Assembly (NCBI RefSeq): GCF_040412425.1
Contig: NC_089767.1
Span: 43,102,009-43,166,008 of the forward strand
Source: Macrobrachium rosenbergii
Taxonomy: Eukaryota > Arthropoda > Malacostraca > Decapoda > Palaemonidae
Direction: 5' to 3'
Length of the DNA: 64,000 nt
The notes under the pieces are model-generated. The model made no database searches, was not told the origin of the DNA, and saw nothing but the letters and a program-made list of their open reading frames with translations. Position numbers and translations under genes: made by a program. Below are positions 62,681 through 64,000 of this stretch, piece by piece (position 1 is the first letter of the stretch; each line of letters opens with the position of its first letter).

Positions 62681-63161
62681 AAACTGCGCACGTCTGAATA
62701 CGAACACAAGATTGAGGACAAACGTCGCACCATAGCCAGAACAAACAATGTGAAAAGAAAATTGCTAACAAATCGAGCTTTAAATACCCTAAGAGTTGAG
62801 TGTGCACTCACCAACACCAAATATAGAATAATGACACTTAATTGGGACTGTAGCCTCTGCAACCTGACCTCCTTAACGTATACATAAGGAAAAAAAAAAA
62901 AGGTTGTAATTGTCGGTCCTCTGTCAGCTTATTTGATTAAGCAAAGCGAACACTACACAGGGCTAATCCTACTTTTAGCTCTTTTCAGTGTTTCAAATAC
63001 AAATGTATTTAGATGCATCTTTCCGGCTGAGAGGGCTTCTGAGCTCTAATCATGGTGTGGCTCGATGCCAGGTTCTCGCACGAATGCAGATGTTATATAT
63101 ATTTATATATATAGACATATATATCAACTTTATCACTTACACATTTGTTCTGTGCATTAAT
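62681..63161. other. Single-copy DNA
   Basis: No gene recognised. Confidence 0.45.
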
Positions 63162-63346
63162 ACAACTACTGACAGGACCTCACTGAAACTGGATGGTATC
63201 TAGCGGAGGTATTTATTCGAGAGGAGCTACAAGTTTTCCAGGACTGGCAAATGAGGACTGTTAGCCCTGGAAAGCTTGTAACTTTTCTTGAATAAATATC
63301 TCCGCTAGATACCATCCAGTTTCAATGAGGTCCTGTTAGTAATTGT
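63162..63346. mobile_element. Foldback element, arms about 80 bp
   Basis: ACTGACAGGACCTCA, TGAAACTGGATGGTATC, TAGCGGAGGTATTTATTC and AGTTTTCCAGG on the left pair with CCTGGAAAGCTTG, GAATAAATATCTCCGCTA, GATACCATCCAGTTTCA and TGAGGTCCTGTTAGT on the right. Centre near 63254. The right end runs into (TG)n. Confidence 0.8.
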
Positions 63347-63369
63347 GTGTGTGTGTGTCTGTGTGTGTG

Positions 63370-63436
<67 letters not shown>
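63343..63436. repeat. (TG)n(GA)n microsatellite
   Basis: TG 63343-63371, GA 63372-63436. Confidence 0.95.
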
Positions 63437-63439
<3 letters not shown>

Positions 63440-64000
63440 CGCTAAAATGAAATAACTTCAAGCAATGTTACGGCTTCGTTCGTTACGTGATATCGAGCAG
63501 TTCACAGACGCCAAAATGATTCTTCTCTTTGACTGTCCAAGGAGAGAAAGAGCGGGCGAGCGAGCGCGTAATCCCCATAAAAACCCGCCCTTAAATCATA
63601 ATTCATATGCTAAACACCAACCAACAATATTTACATTTGCATCCTACATCACACACACACAAATACACACACACACACACACACAATAACATGTCGAATC
63701 CCTTGATCCGAGATAAAAACTCTGACTTTTTTGGTGGGGAAAAAAGGATGTTTTCCCTTTTTCCCCTCGTTTGTATTCTGCTTCCTTGTTGAGAGGAAGT
63801 GAATTGTACTGAGGCATTGCGAAATAACCTTCATATCCAGCAGTTTAATGTAGAAGTTACGTAACGGCTGTGCTTTCATCATGTTTTTAAAAAAGATATT
63901 CACCAAAACAGTCTGATATTAATGTACTTGGTTTCATCATTACGTTGTATTCTCATCGTCTATAGTGTTCATTTATTAATATGTTTAATTGGTGCGTTTA
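63437..64000. other. Single-copy DNA
   Basis: Contains (CA)n at 63650-63685. No gene recognised. Confidence 0.45.

Overview
This 64 kb window looks like intergenic or intronic nuclear DNA of a large, repeat-rich animal genome, most likely a decapod crustacean (shrimp, prawn or crayfish). The reasons are the very dense long (TA)n, (GA/TC)n and (AAT)n arrays, which are known from shrimp genomes, the short TTAGG-type (arthropod) telomere-like stretch, and the several families of short non-autonomous elements. Species assignment is inference only. By rough tally the simple di- and trinucleotide arrays alone fill about a tenth of the window.

I find no protein-coding gene I can defend. Almost every long open frame is a by-product of microsatellites: (GA)n reads as Arg-Glu or Ser-Leu and (TA)n as Tyr-Ile, often open on both strands. 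The weak gene-like signals are a 45-nt exon-like segment with good splice signals (minus strand, 21281-21325), a CpG-rich ETS-site segment ending at a donor-like site (minus strand, 50138-50300), a basic open frame (minus, 30891-31066), and a cluster of three perfect TGACGTCA sites (37105-37198).

Dispersed elements, named here by letter. Family A: about 300 bp, SINE-like, 10 copies, two with good target-site duplications. Family H: about 400 bp, built from consecutive hairpins, 9 loci; all seven near-full-length copies lie in the same orientation. Family T: tRNA-headed SINE with A and B boxes, 5 loci, three of them inverted dimers. Family G: MITE-like with 18-bp terminal inverted repeats, next to (TA)n. 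Family L: retroposon 3' ends with (AAT)n tails, 3 copies. Family M: about 300-bp MITE with CTGCCCTAAAA termini, 2 copies. There is also one complete 297-bp hAT-like MITE with two solo ends, plus three single foldback elements (12.4, 48.5 and 63.2 kb).

Layout. 0-10 kb: CT/TA arrays, a 37-bp minisatellite, a family A copy, the first family H copy and a duplicated 8.4/9.3 kb module. 10-20 kb: an XbaI-site minisatellite with a 159-bp higher-order period, a homeodomain-site-rich stretch, and two long (GA)n-linked satellites (13.9-16.0 and 18.9-19.6 kb). 20-34 kb: AT-rich unique DNA, inverted family T dimers and 45-, 30-, 24- and 32-bp minisatellites. 34-46 kb: family A and H copies, the hAT-like MITE, TGACGTCA sites, the longest (TA)n (about 336 bp) and 17-bp and 115-bp tandem repeats. 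46-56 kb: a purine-rich 950-bp minisatellite, a palindromic family T dimer, a nine-unit 74-bp minisatellite, a CpG/ETS candidate promoter and a family A insertion with its paralogous empty site. 56-64 kb: family T, A, L and M copies, a 47-bp minisatellite and a final foldback.

No genes act together here. The organising theme is non-autonomous elements and microsatellites seeding one another: SINE and MITE ends sit directly on (TA)n or (AAT)n, and short unique spacers were amplified together with expanding (GA)n.
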